NCBI RefSeq assembly: GCF_030435705.1
Contig: NZ_CP129382.1
Span: 124,001-188,000 of the forward strand
Length of the DNA: 64,000 bases
Origin: Rhizobium sp. SSA_523
Lineage (GTDB): Bacteria > Pseudomonadota > Alphaproteobacteria > Rhizobiales > Rhizobiaceae
Direction of reading: 5' to 3'
Notes under the pieces: model-generated
What the model was told of the DNA's origin: nothing
The model's input: the letters and a program-made list of their open reading frames with translations, nothing else
Database searches by the model: none
Position numbers and translations under genes: made by a program
In this document: piece after piece, positions 62,556-64,000 of the stretch
Numbering within the stretch: position 1 is the first letter of the stretch
Layout of the letters: every line of letters starts with the position of its first letter

Positions 62556-64000
62556 TTGCGCGTATTCGAAGACATCGGCGGAAAGCTGGCCGGCGGGACT
62601 GACCGTCTCGTGCTCGGCTGGATGAAGCAGCTCGGCAGGGGCGACACCATGCGCCTCGGCGATGTGGCGAACCTGCGCCGTCTGGCCGTGCTGTGCGGCG
62701 CCTGCCTCATCATGCTGCCTTTCGCCGCCGGTCTGGCGCTTGGCCCGGCGCTCGGCGCTCCGGTCGGCGCGGCGCTGATGCTGGCAACTCTTCTCTCCTT
62801 TTCCGCCGCCGGCCTCTTCCTGCTGCGGCCCCAGGATGCTCTCGAAACGCCGGCTGCCGATGCGGCGGACGCCATCTTCGACGCCTGCCCGGGCGTGATG
62901 CTCCTGTGCGATGCGCAGGGCGTCATCTCCAGGATCGGCGGCCGCGAGCAGGCCATGTTGCCGGCCGGCCGGCGAGATCCGCGCGGCCTGGCGCTTGCCG
63001 AACTCGTGCATGTTTCAGATCGCATCGCCGTTGCCCAGGCGCTGGACGCGCTGCGTCTCGGCCAGCGCAGCGTCTCGGTGGATGCGCGTGTCGAACAGGG
63101 GTTCGATCCGCAGGGCGGGCGCCAGTTCCTGCCGGTGCGGCTCGATCTGTCGGCCATGGCAGGCGGCGAACCCGGTCTCCACCCGGTGCTCGTCCAGATG
63201 CGCGATGCCTCGATCGAGGCCGGCCTGCGCGAGGAGATCGTCGAATGCACGGCCGAAGCCGCCTCTGCCCATGAAACGAAATCCCGCTTCCTGGCTGCCG
63301 TCAGCCACGAGCTCAGAACGCCGCTGAACGCCATTCTCGGCTTTTCCGACGTGCTGGCCGGCGAATATTTCGGCGCCCTGCAGAATGAGCGTCAGCGCGA
63401 ATATGTCTCGCTGATCCGGCAGTCGGGCGGCCATCTTCTCTCCGTCGTCAACACCATGCTGGATATGAGCCGTATCGAGGCGGGGCGCTACGAGCTGATC
63501 ACCGAGCCCTTCCGCATTGCGGAGGCGGTGGAAACCTGCCGCGCCATGCTGGATCTGCAGGCCCGCAACAAGGGCGTCACCCTCACAACGCGGATCGCCC
63601 GCGGTCTGGGCGATGTCGTGGCCGATCGGCGGGCCGTCCAGCAGATCCTCATCAACCTCACCGGCAATGCGGTGAAGTTCACGCCGGCGGGCGGCGTCGT
63701 GTCCATCGATGCCGAGGAACGCGGCCGCACTCTCGTCATTGTCGTCAGCGATACCGGCATCGGCATCGCCGCCGACAAGATGGACCGGCTGGGCCAGCCC
63801 TTCACGCAGGTGCAGGGCGATTACAACCGCGCCTATGAAGGCACGGGGCTCGGCCTGTCGCTGGTCAAGGGACTGGTCTCGCTGCATGGTGGACAATTCG
63901 CGATCGAAAGTCGCCTGGGGGAAGGAACCGTGGTAACCGTCACGCTGCCGCTGGAGGGGCCGCAGAGTTCGAGCATCGCATGCGAGGAGGACGGGGCGGT
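62556..64000 (+). CDS. Sensor histidine kinase, DivJ/PleC-like (3' truncated)
   Basis: The frame is open to the end of the window (about 481 codons shown). Two transmembrane helices lie at about 40-90. A PAS-like region (about 105-220, ADAIFDACPGVMLLCDAQGVIS) leads to a HisKA domain with VSHELRTPLNAILGFSDVL (His251). The ATPase domain follows with NLTGNAVKFTP (N box), DTGIGI and GTGLGLSLV (G boxes). The H-box sequence is of the type seen in the DivJ/PleC/PdhS cell-cycle kinases of Alphaproteobacteria. The start is taken as TTG 62556, preceded by AGG 8 nt upstream; no ATG is available before the first helix. Confidence 0.85.
   Translation, partial: MRVFEDIGGKLAGGTDRLVLGWMKQLGRGDTMRLGDVANLRRLAVLCGACLIMLPFAAGLALGPALGAPVGAALMLATLLSFSAAGLFLLRPQDALETPAADAADAIFDACPGVMLLCDAQGVISRIGGREQAMLPAGRRDPRGLALAELVHVSDRIAVAQALDALRLGQRSVSVDARVEQGFDPQGGRQFLPVRLDLSAMAGGEPGLHPVLVQMRDASIEAGLREEIVECTAEAASAHETKSRFLAAVSHELRTPLNAILGFSDVLAGEYFGALQNERQREYVSLIRQSGGHLLSVVNTMLDMSRIEAGRYELITEPFRIAEAVETCRAMLDLQARNKGVTLTTRIARGLGDVVADRRAVQQILINLTGNAVKFTPAGGVVSIDAEERGRTLVIVVSDTGIGIAADKMDRLGQPFTQVQGDYNRAYEGTGLGLSLVKGLVSLHGGQFAIESRLGEGTVVTVTLPLEGPQSSSIACEEDGA

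Overview
The window looks like a chromosomal segment of a high-GC alphaproteobacterium, most likely Rhizobiaceae (Rhizobium/Agrobacterium/Allorhizobium group). This is inferred from gene content: a DUF5330 protein, a Tat-exported TIGR03808-type repeat protein, a betI-betB-betA choline set, a Rhizobium-type thermolabile asparaginase, an ECF sigma/DUF1800/DUF1501 operon, RIME-like intergenic palindromes, and promoters of the rhizobial CTTGAC-N17-CTATAT type. No phage, IS element, rRNA or CRISPR array was seen. There is one tRNA (Gln, TTG).

Layout. 1-5.5 kb: 3' end of smc, an Ivy-like lysozyme inhibitor, and ppdK, which converges on a glycosyltransferase across a repeat island of two inverted heptanucleotide arrays around a RIME-like core. 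5.4-12 kb: glycosyltransferase, small lipoproteins, DUF1499 membrane protein, a cupin plus MBL-fold hydrolase pair, tRNA-Gln, and a LacI-family regulator. 12-15.4 kb: cysH-cysD-cysN for assimilatory sulfate reduction. 15.8-22 kb: short MprF-like protein, a TRAP transporter (dctPQM) and a ClC Cl-/H+ exchanger. 22-26.5 kb: operon of ECF sigma factor, anti-sigma-like protein, periplasmic sensor-like protein, DUF1800 and DUF1501 proteins. 26.6-32.5 kb: choline-to-betaine genes with two toxin-antitoxin modules: PIN/excisionase-like downstream of betA, and RelE/HTH between betB and betA. 32.6-46 kb: HdeD-like protein, EAL-CBS-GGDEF protein, quinone oxidoreductase, a short transcript encoding a 24-aa peptide, DUF3750, asparaginase, two GSTs, a LysR regulator, a DUF2087 protein, the repeat exported protein and a PAS-GAF-GGDEF diguanylate cyclase. 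46-51 kb: MarR/MFS efflux pair and an MBL exonuclease plus ATP-dependent ligase. 51.4-56 kb: exported hydrolase and three cell-wall enzymes (two L,D-transpeptidases, one D,D-carboxypeptidase with SPOR domain). 56-64 kb: Xre/RES toxin-antitoxin module, BrkB, HerA-like ATPase, SufE, DUF5330 and a truncated DivJ/PleC-like histidine kinase.

How it works together. Most of the segment is ordinary chromosomal housekeeping and envelope biology. The accessory signal is concentrated in three toxin-antitoxin modules, in RIME-like palindromes, and in many unrelated short (7-18 bp) degenerate tandem repeats beside or inside genes.

The least explained item is the self-contained transcription unit near 36.52-36.75 kb. 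It has a near-consensus promoter, a Shine-Dalgarno with a 14-nt perfect match to the 16S 3' end, a 24-codon ORF, a downstream CACCTCC able to pair with that Shine-Dalgarno, and a perfect GNRA-loop terminator.
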